64,000 nucleotides of DNA from Escherichia coli DSM 30083 = JCM 1649 = ATCC 11775 (GTDB taxonomy: Bacteria; Pseudomonadota; Gammaproteobacteria; Enterobacterales; Enterobacteriaceae), in the NCBI RefSeq assembly GCF_003697165.2, contig NZ_CP033092.2, forward strand, positions 3,906,001-3,970,000, in the 5' to 3' direction. The position numbers and the translations under genes were made by a program. The notes beneath the pieces were generated by a model. That model was not told where the DNA came from. It searched no databases and was given only the letters and a program-made list of their open reading frames with translations. Each line of letters starts with the position of its first letter. Positions within the stretch are counted from its first letter, which is position 1. Below, piece after piece: positions 1-12,169 of this stretch.

Positions 1-29
1 CCCAACAGGACCGCGATTTTATCAGTCAT
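1..29 (-). CDS. ddlB: D-alanine--D-alanine ligase DdlB, first codons only
   Basis: Only the first nine codons lie in the window (MTDKIAVLL, reading leftward from an ATG at 29-27), and the gene continues beyond base 1. DdlB makes the D-Ala-D-Ala dipeptide that MurF attaches to the UDP-MurNAc tripeptide. The start overlaps the end of murC by 8 bases, as is usual in the dcw cluster. The call rests on this short N-terminus plus the position immediately after murC. Confidence 0.85.
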
Positions 30-1497
30 GTTGTTCTTCCTCCGGAGTTTGCGGCTTCAGTTTGATTTCAGCTAAAGAACGAGCAATTTTTCCGATATTA
101 CCAGCCCCCTGAACGAGAATCAGGTCGTTACCGGTTAATACCGGTGCCAGCATCTCGGCTACCTGCGCCGGGTCCGGCACCAGAATGGGATCAATTTTCC
201 CACGTCCACGAATTGTGCGACACAGCGAACGGCTGTCCGCTCCCGGAATTGGCGCTTCACCAGCCGGATACACTTCCAGCATCAACAGGGTATCAACCTG
301 CGTCAGCACATTGGCGAAATCATCATACAGGTCGCGCGTACGGGTAAAACGGTGCGGCTGAAACAGCATTACCAGGTTTTTATCCGGCCAGCCTGCGCGC
401 GCCGCTTTAATAGTGGCGTCCACTTCCGTCGGGTGGTGGCCGTAGTCATCGACCAGCATTGCCGTACCGCTTTTTCCATTCACTGGCTCTAGCGGGAATT
501 CACCGAGGAAATCGAAACGGCGCCCCGTCCCCTGGAAGCTTTCCAGCGCACGCAAAATAGCCTCGTCGTCAATTCCCTCTTCCGTAGCAACCGCAACCGC
601 AGCTGCGGCGTTCAGCGCGTTATGACGACCTGGCGCATTCAGGGTGACGCGCATCGGCTCTTTGTCCTGGCGCAGCAGCGTAAAGTGCCCCTGCGGGCCA
701 ATCTGCTGATAATCTTCTACACGCACGTCGGCATCTTCGCTGAAGCCGTAAGTCGTGGTCTGACGTCCCACACGCGGTAACAATTCGCGGATCACCGGAT
801 CATCAACACACATCACCGCACGACCGTAAAACGGCAGGTTGTGCAGAAAATTAATAAAAGTCTGTTTTAAATTCTCAAAGTCGCCCTGGTAGGTATCCAT
901 GTGGTCGGCTTCGATATTGGTGACAATCGCCACCATCGGTTGCAGATGCAGGAACGATGCATCACTCTCATCTGCTTCGGCAATCAGGTACCGACCATGC
1001 CCCAAACGCGCATGAACCCCCGCCGCTTTTACCAGCCCACCGTTAACGAAGGTTGGGTCGAGTCCCGCTTCTGCGTAGATGCTAGAAACCATCGCGGTGG
1101 TTGTCGTTTTGCCGTGTGTTCCGGCAATGGCGATGCCATGACGAAAACGCATTAACTCAGCCAGCATTTCAGCACGACGGATCACCGGAATACGCGCTTC
1201 ATGAGCTGCAACAATTTCCGGGTTATCGGCAGAAATCGCGCTGGAAACAACGACCACGCTGGCATCACGTACGTTTTCCGGGCGATGGTTGAAATAAATC
1301 GTCGCTCCCAGATTCATTAACTGCTGCGTGACCGGATTTGGCGCTAAATCGGAACCACTGATCTGATAACCTTCATTGGCCAGAACTTCGGCAATACCGC
1401 CCATACCGGCACCACCGATGCCGACAAAATGTATGTGCCGAACGCGACGCATTTCGGGCACGATGGAACGCAGTTTTGCCAATTGTTGTGTATTCAT
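22..1497 (-). CDS. murC: UDP-N-acetylmuramate--L-alanine ligase MurC
   Basis: MurC is a cytoplasmic ATP-dependent ligase that adds L-alanine to UDP-MurNAc, the first amino acid of the peptidoglycan stem peptide. The protein has 491 residues, the usual E. coli length. A glycine-rich nucleotide fold (GIGGAGMGG, near residue 27) opens the UDP-binding domain. The Mur-ligase ATP loop GTHGKTTTT lies near residue 126, and the C-terminal ligase domain carries DDYGHHPTE. It lies between murG (53-base gap) and ddlB (8-base overlap) in the long leftward dcw transcript. I see no separate promoter or terminator around it and nothing unusual in the sequence. Confidence 0.98.
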   Translation of the reverse strand: MNTQQLAKLRSIVPEMRRVRHIHFVGIGGAGMGGIAEVLANEGYQISGSDLAPNPVTQQLMNLGATIYFNHRPENVRDASVVVVSSAISADNPEIVAAHEARIPVIRRAEMLAELMRFRHGIAIAGTHGKTTTTAMVSSIYAEAGLDPTFVNGGLVKAAGVHARLGHGRYLIAEADESDASFLHLQPMVAIVTNIEADHMDTYQGDFENLKQTFINFLHNLPFYGRAVMCVDDPVIRELLPRVGRQTTTYGFSEDADVRVEDYQQIGPQGHFTLLRQDKEPMRVTLNAPGRHNALNAAAAVAVATEEGIDDEAILRALESFQGTGRRFDFLGEFPLEPVNGKSGTAMLVDDYGHHPTEVDATIKAARAGWPDKNLVMLFQPHRFTRTRDLYDDFANVLTQVDTLLMLEVYPAGEAPIPGADSRSLCRTIRGRGKIDPILVPDPAQVAEMLAPVLTGNDLILVQGAGNIGKIARSLAEIKLKPQTPEEEQHD

Positions 1498-1550
1498 TCT
1501 TTACGCCATTAACTTCTTAAATTCATACGATGCAAAAGGCATCGCTACAA

Positions 1551-2618
1551 TTACGCCCGGGCAGCCCGGCTCACTTCATTTGCCACTCGCTCGGTGGCAT
1601 CCGGAATGGATGCAGCGCGGGCGCGTTCTGCCATGGTTAATAAGATTTCTCGCGACCACCCGGCCAGGGTGTTGGCGACAGCATCCACGCTAAGCTGTGA
1701 CTGCTCGATAATTTTGGCTGCGCCCGCTTTTTCCAGCGGTAGCGCATTCCAGTATTGCTGACGGTCTTTATGTTGAAACGGCACAAACAACGCCGGTAGT
1801 CCTGCCGCGGCGATTTCACTCACCGTTAACGCACCGGAGCGGCAAACGACGACATCCGCCCACGCATACGCCGCCGCCATATCATCAATAAATTCCGTCA
1901 CTTTATGCTGCGGTTGCCCCGCTTCGGCATACGCCTGTTCAACGGATTGTTGCGAACCTTTGCCGCTCTGATGCCAGATAGTGACTGAATCACCCAGTTT
2001 CGCAGCAACCTGCGGCATTGTCTGATTAAGAATGCGTGCGCCCTGGGAACCACCCACTACCAACACACGAACCGGACCTTCACGTCCAGCCAAACGTTGC
2101 TGCGGCAACGGCAGCGCCAGCACATCGGTACGCACCGGGTTACCCACCACTTCCGCATTAGGAAAAGCACCTGGAAACGCCTGCATCACTTTGGTAGCAA
2201 TCTTCGCCAGCCATTTATTGGTTAAGCCCGCAATACCGTTTTGTTCATGAAGTACAACCGGAATGCCTAACGACCACGCGGCCAGACCACCTGGACCTGA
2301 TACATAGCCGCCCATACCGAGCACCACGTCAGGTTTGTACGCTTTCATAATCGCCCGCGCCTGACGCCAGGCGTTGAAGATACGCAGCGGCGCAGCTATC
2401 AGTGCTTTTATACCTTTTCCACGCAGACCAGAGATACGAATGAAATCAATTTCGATGCCATGTTTTGGCACTAAGTCCGCTTCCATACGGTCGGCAGTCC
2501 CCAGCCAGCGAACTTGCCAACCCTGAGCCATTAGATGGTGCGCAACCGCCAGCCCCGGGAATACATGTCCACCGGTTCCGCCTGCCATCACCATTAATCG
2601 CTTCCCTTGACCACTCAT
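1551..2618 (-). CDS. murG: Lipid II synthase (GlcNAc transferase) MurG
   Basis: MurG transfers GlcNAc from UDP-GlcNAc to lipid I, giving lipid II, at the cytoplasmic face of the inner membrane. It is a GT-B fold glycosyltransferase of 355 residues. The N-terminal motif [10 protein letters not shown] (near residue 14) is the family signature. A second glycine-rich stretch, [12 protein letters not shown], begins the C-terminal UDP-sugar-binding half. The ATG overlaps the ftsW stop by four bases (ATGA type), so the two genes are probably translationally coupled. The position directly after the lipid II flippase/polymerase gene ftsW fits the pathway. Confidence 0.98.
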
Positions 2619-3859
2619 CGTGAACCTCGTACAAACGCCTGCGCTTTCTCCAGACGCGTTTCATAATCAATACGCAACAGCATCATGATGGCTGTCGACA
2701 TAATCAGTAAGCTCGAACCACCGTAACTGATCAGCGGCAATGTCAGACCTTTGGTCGGTAACATCCCCGCCGCCGCGCCTACGTTAACCAGCGCCTGGAA
2801 ACTAAACCAGATACCAATAGAACAGGCGAGAAAACCGGAAAAACGGTGGTCAATTTCTAATGCTTTGCGGCCAATCGACATCGCGCGAAAAGCGACGAAG
2901 AATACCATTAAAAGTGCCAGCACCACACCGACATACCCCAGTTCTTCGCCGATAATGGCGAAAATAAAGTCAGTATGCGCTTCCGGCAGATACTCCAGTT
3001 TTTGTACCGAGTTACCTAAACCTTGTCCCCACAGTTCACCGCGACCAAACGCCATCAACGATTGCGTTAACTGATAGCCGCTGCCAAAGGGATCTTCCCA
3101 CGGGTTCCAGAATGCGGTAACACGGCGGATACGGTACGGTTCGGCGAGGATCAGCAACACAACCGCTGAAATGCCCATACCGATAATGGCAATGAACTGC
3201 CACAATTTCGCTCCTGCCAGGAACAACATCGCCAGCGTAGTCACAAACAACACCACCACCGTACCAAGGTCTGGCTGTGCCAGCAGTAACACTGCCAACA
3301 CCAGAATTACGCCCATCGGTTTCAGGAAGCCGCGCAGGTTATTACGTACTTCGTCGCCTTTACGCACCAGATAGTTGGCGATATAGCAAAACAGCGACAG
3401 TTTTGTCAGCTCCGCAGGCTGGATACGCAGCAAACCGAGATCGATCCAACGCGATGCCCCTTTAACCGAGCTACCCACTACCAGAACGATCATCAGCAGG
3501 ATGATAGATCCGAGCAGCATCGTGGCACTGTAGCGTTGCCAGAACTCCATCGGCAGACGCAGCGTAATGATCGCCAGAATGAATGCCAGGATCAGATAGA
3601 CGCCATCACGCTTCGCGAAGAAGAACGGATCGTTGGTTAAGCGTTGCCCTATGGGCATTGACGCCGAGGTCACCATGATAAAGCCAATCGCCGCGAGGCC
3701 GAAGGTCAGCCACAGTAAGGTGCGATCGTACATGATCAGGCTGTCGGTATCTTTTTCCCGCGAGCCCATCACCCAGCCCTTTAGCGCCGTGGAGATCCAG
3801 ACCAGAATACTGAATCCTGGCAGGCGCGGCATTTTCAGGCGAGGGAGAGATAAACGCAT
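2615..3859 (-). CDS. ftsW: Septal peptidoglycan glycosyltransferase FtsW
   Basis: FtsW is the SEDS-family polymerase that works with FtsI to build septal peptidoglycan from lipid II. The sequence is 414 residues and strongly hydrophobic, with about ten membrane segments after a roughly 45-residue cytoplasmic N-terminus. Conserved SEDS stretches are visible, including [15 protein letters not shown] and PLISYGGSS near the end. I chose the ATG at 3859, which shares one base with the murD stop (TGATG); a TTG one codon upstream is possible but unlikely. It overlaps murG by four bases. Confidence 0.97.
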
Positions 3860-5175
3860 CAACCTAACTCCTTCGCCAGACGGGCAAACTCATTGCCTCG
3901 TTGTTCAAAGTTCTTGAATTGATCAAGGCTGGCACAGGCCGGGGAGAGCAGAACCATATCGCCCGGCTGAACACGCGGAGCCAGCAAGCGCATCGCCTGT
4001 TCCATGGTTTCGGTTTGTTCTGCCACTTCCGGGCGTAGCGCCGCCAGCTGCGCGCCGTCCCGACCGAAACAATACAGACGTACATTATCGCCATTCAGGT
4101 AACGCGCCAGTGGGCTAAAGTCCGCCGATTTACCATCGCCCCCCAGCAACAAATGCAGCGTGCCGTCTACGTGCAGGCCATTCAGCGCCGCTTCCGTACT
4201 GCCGACGTTGGTCGCTTTTGAATCGTTAACCCAGCGCACACCGTTATGCTCCAGCACAACTTCAAAGCGATGCGGCAGACCAGTGAATGTGGTTAACGCT
4301 TTCAGGCTGCTGGCACGCGGTAACCCTGCGGCATCTGCCAGCGCCAGCGCCGCCAGCGCATTGGTGTAGTTATGCTGCCCGGAAAGTTTCATTTCTTTCA
4401 CGTTCAGCACTTTCTCGCCTTTCACCCGCAGCCAGGTTTCGCCCTGCTGATGATTCAGGTGATAGTCGCCCATGTTGACGCCAAAGCTGACGCAGCGTTC
4501 ATCCGCACCGCGAATCGGCATTGTTAAGGCATCATCAGCATTAACCACGCAAACTTTTGCGTTTTCGTAAATGCGCAGTTTTGCTGCACGATACTGTTGT
4601 AAACCAAACGGATAGCGATCCATATGATCTTCAGTCACGTTCAGAATGGTCGCTGCTACCGCCTGTAAGCTGGAGGTGGTTTCCAGCTGGAAGCTCGACA
4701 GTTCCAGCACGTACAGTTCGCACTCATCATCCAACAGCATCAACGCAGGCAGGCCAATATTGCCACCCACACCAACGTTAACCCCCGCCGCTTTCGCCAT
4801 TTCACCCACTAGCGTGGTGACCGTGCTTTTGCCGTTAGAACCGGTAATCGCCACAATCGGTGCTTGTGCTTCACGACAGAACAGCTCGATATCGCCAACG
4901 ATTTCGATTCCGGCATCAGCGGCAGCGCTTAAGGATGGATGCGCCAGTGCAATACCGGGACTGGCGACAATCAGATCTGCCGCCATCAGCCATTCATCAT
5001 TCAGACCGCCCGTGTGGCGTTCTACGGCTTCGGGTAATTTATCCAGGCCAGGCGGTGTCATACGCGTATCCATAACGCGCGGCGTCACACCGCGAGCGAG
5101 GAAAAAGTCCACGCAAGAAAGCCCGGTGAGGCCCAGGCCGATAATGACGACATTTTTACCCTGGTAATCAGCCAT
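3859..5175 (-). CDS. murD: UDP-N-acetylmuramoyl-L-alanine--D-glutamate ligase MurD
   Basis: MurD adds D-glutamate to UDP-MurNAc-L-Ala, the second step of stem-peptide assembly in the cytoplasm. The protein is 438 residues, as expected. The N-terminal dinucleotide-like fold ([11 protein letters not shown], residues 10-20) binds the UDP moiety. The central ATP loop reads [10 protein letters not shown] near residue 112, and NDSKATN lies near the domain border. Only two bases separate its start from the mraY stop, and its stop overlaps the ftsW start, so it sits inside a single polycistronic unit. Confidence 0.98.
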
Positions 5176-5177
5176 GA

Positions 5178-6260
5178 TTAACGTACCTTCAGCGTTGCCA
5201 GACCAATCAGGACCAGCATCAGCGAAATAATCCAGAAACGCACAATGACGCGCGGTTCCGGCCAGCCTTTCAGTTCATAGTGGTGATGAATCGGTGCCAT
5301 GCGGAAAATACGTTGTCCGCGCAGTTTAAAGGAGCCGACCTGCAGGATGACGGAAAGCGTTTCTACCACGAACACGCCCCCCATAATCACCAGCAGGAAT
5401 TCCTGACGCAGCAGTACGGCGATAATACCTAACGCACCACCTAACGCCAGCGAACCTACATCGCCCATAAAGACCTGCGCCGGATAGGTGTTAAACCACA
5501 GGAAGCCCAGCCCTGCCCCGACTATCGCGGTACAGACAATGACCAGTTCCCCGGCGTGTCGTAGATACGGTATGTGTAAATAGCTGGCAAAGTTCATGTT
5601 GCCGGTCGCCCACGCCACCAGCGCAAAACCACCGGCGACAAATACGGTCGGCATAATTGCCAGACCGTCGAGACCATCGGTCAGGTTTACCGCGTTGCCA
5701 GTACCCACAATGACAAAGTAAGCCAGCAGAATGTAGAACAGCCCCAGTTGCGGCATCACATCTTTAAAGAACGGAACCACCAGCTGCGTTGCGGGCGTGT
5801 CTTTGCCGGCAAGGTACAGCGCGAAGGCAACACCCAGTGCAATGACCGACATCCAGAAATACTTCCAACGGGCAATCAGGCCCTTGGTGTCTTTACGCAC
5901 CACTTTGCGATAATCATCAACAAAGCCAATAACACCATAACCTACCAGCACCACCAGTACGCACCAGACGTACGGATTGGACGGGTAAGCCCACAGCAGC
6001 ACGGAGATCACAATCGCCGTCAGGATCATTATCCCGCCCATGGTCGGTGTACCGCGCTTGCTGAAGTGTGATTCAGGACCGTCGTTACGCACCACCTGAC
6101 CAAAGGAAAGTTTTTGCAAATGAGCAATCATACGCGGGCCCATCCACAATGAGATGAACAGCGCGGTCAGCAGGCTGACGATGGCGCGAAACGTCAGATA
6201 GGAAAAGACGTTAAAGCCGGAATAATATTTGACCAAATGTTCGGCCAGCCAAACTAACAT
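5178..6260 (-). CDS. mraY: Phospho-MurNAc-pentapeptide translocase MraY
   Basis: MraY is the integral membrane enzyme that moves phospho-MurNAc-pentapeptide from UDP to undecaprenyl phosphate, forming lipid I. It has 360 residues and about ten predicted membrane spans. The Mg-binding FVDDYRK segment (near residue 115), [10 protein letters not shown] (near residue 190) and the HHHYELKGW loop near residue 325 are the characteristic active-site stretches of the family. It overlaps murF by seven bases and is followed two bases later by murD. Confidence 0.98.
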
Positions 6261-7612
6261 GTCCCATTCTCCTGTAAAGCGCGTACTACCTCTTCCATGG
6301 CAGCACTACGTGAACCCTTAACTAAAATCGTAATTACCTGTTGCTCAGCAATCAGTGATTTAAGACGCGCGATAAGCGCAGTTTTATCGGAAAAATGTTC
6401 GCCAACGCCGCTGGCGGTGCTGATAGCATGGCTTTGTTTACCCACACTTAACACGCAGTCAATACCAGCAGCTTTTGCCGCTTCGCCCACCTGTACATGG
6501 CAGGCTTCGCTTTCAGCGCCCAGTTCCGCCATATCGCCCACCACCAGCACGCGGTAGCCCGGCATTTCAGCCAGAACCTGAACAGCGGCGGTCATTGAAC
6601 CGACATTGGCGTTGTAGGAGTCGTCGAGCAGCAACTGGTTTTCTGCCAGTTTTATGGGGAACAGACGGCCTGGAACAGCTTTCAGATTTGCCAGCCCCGC
6701 TTTGATAGCATCAAGCGTTGCGCCCACGGACATGGAGAGCGCAGCGGCTGCCAGCGCATTCGCAATATTGTGACGCCCCGGCAACGGCAGCAGAACATCG
6801 ACGCTACCTGTAGGGGTTTGCAGGGTAAATTCCGTACCGTGCGAGGTTACATGGATATTGGTGGCGGTGAAATCGCTGTTGGCGGCATTAGGTGAGAAAC
6901 GCCACACTTTGCGTGAGCCAATTACGCTCTGCCAGTTCAGCCAGTCGTTGTTGTCGGCGTTCATAATGGCGATACCGTTTTCCGGCAGGCCGCTAAAGAT
7001 TTCACCTTTCGCTTTCGCGACACCCGCAAGCGAGCCAAAACCTTCCAAATGCGCCGCTGCCAGGTTGTTGACCAGCGCCGCTTCCGGGCGAGTCAGACTC
7101 ACAGTCCAGGCAATTTCACCCTGATGGTTCGCGCCAAGTTCAATAACTGCGTAATCGTATTCCGGCGTTAAGCGCAACAGCGTCATCGGTACACCGATGT
7201 CGTTATTGAGATTGCCTGCCGTATAAAGTGTGTTGCCGCACTGGCTTAAAATTGCCGCCGTCATCTCTTTAACGGAGGTTTTGCCGGAGGAACCTGTCAG
7301 AGCAACCACGCGCGCCGGAACTTGCTGGCGAACCCATGCAGCCAGTTCACCAAACGCCAGACGCGTATCCTTGACGATTAACTGCGGCAGATCAATATCC
7401 AGCGGACGGCTAACCAGTAGTGCGCCTGCGCCGCCAGCTTTCGCCTGGTCGGCAAAATCATGAGCATCGAAACGTTCGCCTTTCAGGGCAACAAACAGGC
7501 AGCCCGGCGTCAGTTTTCGCGTGTCAGTGGTTACAGCATCAAGGGTAATATCTGCACCTTGCAGTTCACCGTTGAGAATATCGGTAAGTTGGCTAAGGGT
7601 TACGCTAATCAT
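6254..7612 (-). CDS. murF: UDP-MurNAc-tripeptide--D-Ala-D-Ala ligase MurF
   Basis: MurF adds the D-Ala-D-Ala dipeptide to UDP-MurNAc-tripeptide, completing the pentapeptide precursor. It has 452 residues, the normal length. The ATP loop [11 protein letters not shown] lies near residue 106, and [11 protein letters not shown] marks the junction to the C-terminal ligase domain. Its start overlaps the murE stop by four bases and its end overlaps mraY by seven, which suggests coupled translation across murE-murF-mraY. Confidence 0.98.
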
Positions 7613-9096
7613 GCAATCACCCCCAGCAGACGCGCCACCGTGACGCGATCGGAGTAGTCCAGACGCTGATTGCCAACAATCTGGTAATCCTCATGGCCTT
7701 TGCCCGCGACCAGTACCACATCATTCTCTTTAGCCTGCATAACGGCGCAAGTCACCGCTTCAGCACGGCCTTCCATCACTTTGGCATATCCGGCATCTAA
7801 CATTCCCGCCAGAATATCGTTGATGATGGCACGAGGCTCTTCGGTACGCGGGTTATCGTCCGTCACCACCGCCACGTCAGCAAACTCTTCAGCAATTGCG
7901 CCCATCAGTGGACGTTTGCCTTTATCACGATCGCCACCGCAGCCAAAGACGCACCACAGCTTGCCCGCACAGTGCAGGCGCGCCGCCTGTAAGGCTTTTT
8001 CCAGTGCATCCGGCGTATGCGCGTAATCCACCACCACCGTCGGTTTGCCTGGTGCAGTGAACACTTCCATACGTCCGCAAACCGGTTGCAGACGCGCGGC
8101 GGTTTTCAGCAAATCAGCCAGCGGATAGCCGAGTGCCAGCAGTGTCGCCAGCGCCAGCAGCAGGTTGCTGACGTTGAATGCGCCCATCAGGCGACTTTCA
8201 ATTTCCCCATCGCCCCAACTCGAGCTAAAGCGAATGGTCGCACCGCTGTCGTGATAGTTCACGTCGGTCGCTTTCAACCAGCGTCCGTGACAGTTCGGAT
8301 TGATATGATCTTCCATTGATACCGCAACCGCGTCCGGCAGTTTTGCCAGCCAGCGGCGGCCCACTTCATCGTCGGCGTTAATAATCGCCTGACCGCAATG
8401 ATGCTCAGAATAAAGCAGCCATTTCGCAGCTTCGTAGTGTTCCATATCACCATGATAATCAAGGTGATCGCGGCTTAAGTTGGTAAAGACCGACGCCGCA
8501 AATTTCAATGCCGCCACACGGTGTTGTACCAGCCCGTGGGATGAAACTTCCATTGCGCAAAAAGTCGCGCCCTGATCCACCAGCCCCGCCAGCTCATGCT
8601 GAACATCGACTGCCGAACCGGTGGTATTTTCTGTCGGGATCACTTTCCCCAGCAGGCCGTTACCAACGGTGCCCATTACCGCGCTGGTTTCGCCAAGCAG
8701 TTGGCTCCACTGTGCCAGCAGCTGGGTCGTCGTGGTTTTGCCGTTGGTGCCCGTTACGCCTACAAGACGTAAATTGTCAGAGGGTTCATGGTAAAAGCGG
8801 CCCGCCAGTGCAGATAAACGCTCGTTGAGCTGGCTGAGATAGATGACCGGTACGCCGTGCATTTCACGGATTTCACCGTCGGTCGCCTCATCTTTCGCCT
8901 CTGCAATAATGGCAGCCACACCTTGCGCTATCGCCTGCGGGATATATCGACGCCCGTCCGCCTGATGACCTACTACAGCTACAAAGAGATCGCCCGCCGC
9001 AGCCACACGGCTGTCGAGTGTCATCTCTCGCAGTGCTCGCGAAGGTGCGTCTGGCACCCACGGAGCAAGAAGGTCGCGCAAATTACGATCTGCCAC
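7609..9096 (-). CDS. murE: UDP-MurNAc-L-Ala-D-Glu--meso-diaminopimelate ligase MurE
   Basis: MurE adds meso-diaminopimelate to UDP-MurNAc-dipeptide. The protein is 495 residues. The ATP loop [11 protein letters not shown] lies near residue 115. The DNPRTEEPR segment near residue 415 is the signature that distinguishes diaminopimelate-adding MurE from lysine-adding forms, in agreement with a Gram-negative cell wall. The start lies 14 bases inside the 3' end of ftsI, a longer overlap than elsewhere in the cluster but normal for E. coli. Confidence 0.98.
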
Positions 9097-10849
9097 CTGT
9101 ACCCTCGCCTTGATTAATCACAAATTCATTTTTATCGCCCGTTGTCAGCGCATCCGGCTCGATGTTCATGGTACGCAATACGCCGCCCATGATGGCACCA
9201 AAGACCGGCGCGGAAACGGCGCCGCCGTAGTATTTACCCGCCTGCGGATCGTTGATAACAACAACCAGCGCGAAGCGCGGCTGACTCGCAGGCGCAACGC
9301 CTGCGGTATAAGCAATATATTTATTGATGTAGCGACCGTCCGGCCCGACCTTTTTCGCGGTACCGGTTTTAATGGCGATACGATAGCCTTTAATCGCCGC
9401 CTTCACGCCGCCGCCGCCCGGTAGCGCCACGCTTTCCATCATATGCACCACGGTGCGAACAATGGATTCCGGGAAGACACGTTCACCGGGAACCGGGGGG
9501 TCAACTTTGGTAATCGACAGTGGGCGATAAATGCCGTAGCTGCCGATAGTTGCGTAGACTCGCGCTAACTGTAACGGTGTTACCATTAGCCCGTAGCCGA
9601 AAGAGAAGGTGGCCCTCTCTATGTCAGACCACCGTTGTTTTTGAGGATATAAGCCACTGCGTTCTCCGACCAACCCCAAATTGGTCGCTTTTCCCAGTCC
9701 AAAACGTGAGTAAGTATCTACTAACGCTGAGGACGGCATCGCTAACGCCAGTTTGGAAACACCGACGTTACTCGACTTCTGTAATACCCCGGTCAGGGTT
9801 AATTCGCTGTAGCGCGCCACGTCTTTGATTTCGTGACCGTTAATTCGATAAGGAACGGTATTGAGTACCGAGTTTTCCCGCACCACGCCACGTTGCAACG
9901 CGGTCATCACCACCATCGGTTTAACCGTTGAGCCCGGTTCAAACACGTCGGTGATGGTACGGTTACGCATCGCTTCTTTCGGCGTGCCGCTCAGATTATT
10001 TGGGTTGTATGACGGGCTGTTAGCCATCGCCAGCACTTCACCGGTGTTGACATCCACCAGCACGGCGCTACCAGATTCAGCCTTGTTAAAGGCCACTGCG
10101 TTGTTCAGTTCGCGATAAACCAGCGCCTGCAGGCGTTCATCAATACTCAGCGTCAGGTTGTGCGCTGCCTGGCTGTCAGTAGAAGAAATATCTTCAATTA
10201 CGCGACCATAGCGGTCTTTACGCACAATGCGCTCACCCGGCTGCCCGGTAAGCCATTTATCGAAACTCTTCTCGACGCCCTCAATCCCTTGGCTATCGAC
10301 GTTAGTAAAGCCGATGAGGTGAGCAGTCACTTCGCCGGATGGATAATAACGGCGAGATTCTTCACGCAGATGAATCCCCGGCAGTTTCAGTTTTTTGATG
10401 TAGTCCGCCATGTCAGGGTTTACCTGACGCGCCAGATAAATAAAGCGCCCTTTCGGGTTGGCGTTAATGCGGGCTGAGAGCTGATCCAGCGGAATATTGA
10501 GCGCGTTAGCCAGCGCCTTCCAGCGGTCACCGACGCTGATACCGCCAGCGTCATGCACTTCTTTTGGGTCAGCCCAAATCGCTTTTACTGGCACACTCAC
10601 CGCTAACGGGCGACCAGAACGGTCAGTAATCATGCCGCGGGAGGTGGAAACTTGCTGAACGCGAAGAGAACGCATGTCGCCCTCTTTCACCAGCATATCC
10701 GGGGAGATAACTTGTAACCACGCTACGCGTCCGAGCAGAAAAGCCAGCGCCAGGAGAATACAGCCGCATAACAACGCAAAACGCCAACTGATAAAGTTGG
10801 CATGTTCTTCCTGACGTTTTGGTTTCTGCGTTTTCGCCGCTGCTTTCAT
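9083..10849 (-). CDS. ftsI: Septal transpeptidase FtsI (penicillin-binding protein 3)
   Basis: FtsI is the essential class B penicillin-binding protein that cross-links septal peptidoglycan together with FtsW. It has 588 residues: a short cytoplasmic tail, one membrane anchor at about residues 24-40, a pedestal domain and the transpeptidase domain. The catalytic triads are all present: STVK (serine near 307), SSN (near 359) and KTGT (near 494). Some clinical isolates carry a four-residue duplication just after the VPYRIN stretch near residue 333; it is not present here, although the residue before that proline is valine where I recall isoleucine in K-12. ftsI follows ftsL by 15 bases. Confidence 0.97.
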
Positions 10850-10864
10850 GCGTCGCGTTTATCC

Positions 10865-11230
10865 TTATTTTTGCACTACGATATTTTCTTGTGACGGATC
10901 AACATGCTGCATTTGCAGCTTTTCCGTGGCTATTCTTTCCACCCGGCTATGGTCGCCGAGCGCATTCTCTTCAAGGATCAGGTTGCGCCATTCAATGTCT
11001 AAAGCATCTCGCTCCAGCACCAGTTGTTCGCGCTGAGCGGTCAGTAAACGGGTATGGTGCGCCGTGGTTACCACGGTCACCGCCGTCAAAATAATGCAAA
11101 TGAACAGGCAGAGTGGCAGCTTCCCAAATCGCAAAAGATCGTCACCGATAACGCCAGGCAAGGCATGGCGCTCGTGGCTTCCCATCGATCCTTTAACTTT
11201 GCTTAGAGCTTCTGTCACTCTGCTGATCAT
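10865..11230 (-). CDS. ftsL: Cell division protein FtsL
   Basis: FtsL is a small bitopic inner-membrane protein that forms the FtsQLB complex and relays the activation signal to FtsWI. It has 121 residues: a basic cytoplasmic stretch, one membrane segment at about 38-57 ([20 protein letters not shown]) and a periplasmic leucine-zipper-like coiled coil rich in leucine, glutamate and arginine. Its start overlaps the rsmH stop by four bases. The size, topology and position between rsmH and ftsI are diagnostic. Confidence 0.96.
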
Positions 11231-12168
11231 GCGTTCGTCCTCTCTGCAATACGCAGAACTGAACTACGGGCACGAGGGTTCTCAGCCACCTCTTCTTCGC
11301 CCGGCATCAACTTACCTAGTGCTCGCAACTGACGGCCCCCCAGTTTTTTGAGCTGCTCTTCTGTCATCGGTAACCCTGCCGGAACTTGCGGACCGCGGCT
11401 GTTTTCACGCATAAAACGTTTCACAATGCGGTCTTCCAGCGAGTGGAAGCTGATGATCGAAAGCCGCCCACCCGGGGCCAGCACATTGAGCGAGCTTTTT
11501 AGCGCCTGCTCTATCTCCTCCAGTTCACTGTTTACCCAAATGCGCACCGCCTGGAAGGTACGGGTCGCGGGATGTTTAAACTTATCTTTCACCGGCGTTG
11601 CGGCAGCCACGACTTCCGCCAGTTCTTTGGTGCGGGTCATCGGCTGTTCGCGGTTACGCTCGACAATGGCGCGGGCAATGCGTTTGGCAAAACGCTCTTC
11701 ACCATAGGTTTTCAATACCCAGGCGATATCGGCTTCTTCTGCGGTTTGTAGCCATTCAGCGGCTGACTGCCCACGGGTTGGGTCCATACGCATGTCCAGC
11801 GGACCATCGCGCATAAAGGAAAAGCCGCGCTCAGCATCATCAAGTTGCGGTGAAGAGACGCCAAGATCGAGGAGAATGCCGTCGATCTTGCCGATAAGAT
11901 CGCGCTCGGCAACGTATTCTCCCAGCGCGGAGAAAGGTCCGTGGATGATGGAGAAGCGCGGATCATCAATAGTCTTCGCAACGGCGATAGCCTGCGGGTC
12001 GCGATCGATCGCCAGCAAACGCCCCTCTTCGCCAAGCTGCGAGAGGATCAGACGTGAGTGACCACCGCGACCAAAAGTCCCATCAATGTAGATGCCATCA
12101 GGACGGATATTGAGGCCATTAACGGCTTCATCCAGCAGCACCGTAGTATGTTTATAGTTTTCCATCAT
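11227..12168 (-). CDS. rsmH: 16S rRNA m4C1402 methyltransferase RsmH (MraW)
   Basis: RsmH uses S-adenosylmethionine to N4-methylate C1402 of 16S rRNA in the ribosomal P site. The SAM-binding loop reads [10 protein letters not shown] near residue 34, and a typical Rossmann methyltransferase core follows. I placed the start at the first of two adjacent ATG codons (12168), giving the usual 313 residues. An upstream in-frame extension runs back through mraZ in another frame and is not credible. Only one base separates it from the mraZ stop. Confidence 0.96.
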
Positions 12169-12169
12169 T

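Noticed and set aside
9800..9900. Possible YRIN/YRIK-type insertion in FtsI linked to beta-lactam tolerance
   Set aside because: The stretch [11 protein letters not shown] has a single copy of YRIN and the protein has the normal 588 residues, so there is no insertion.
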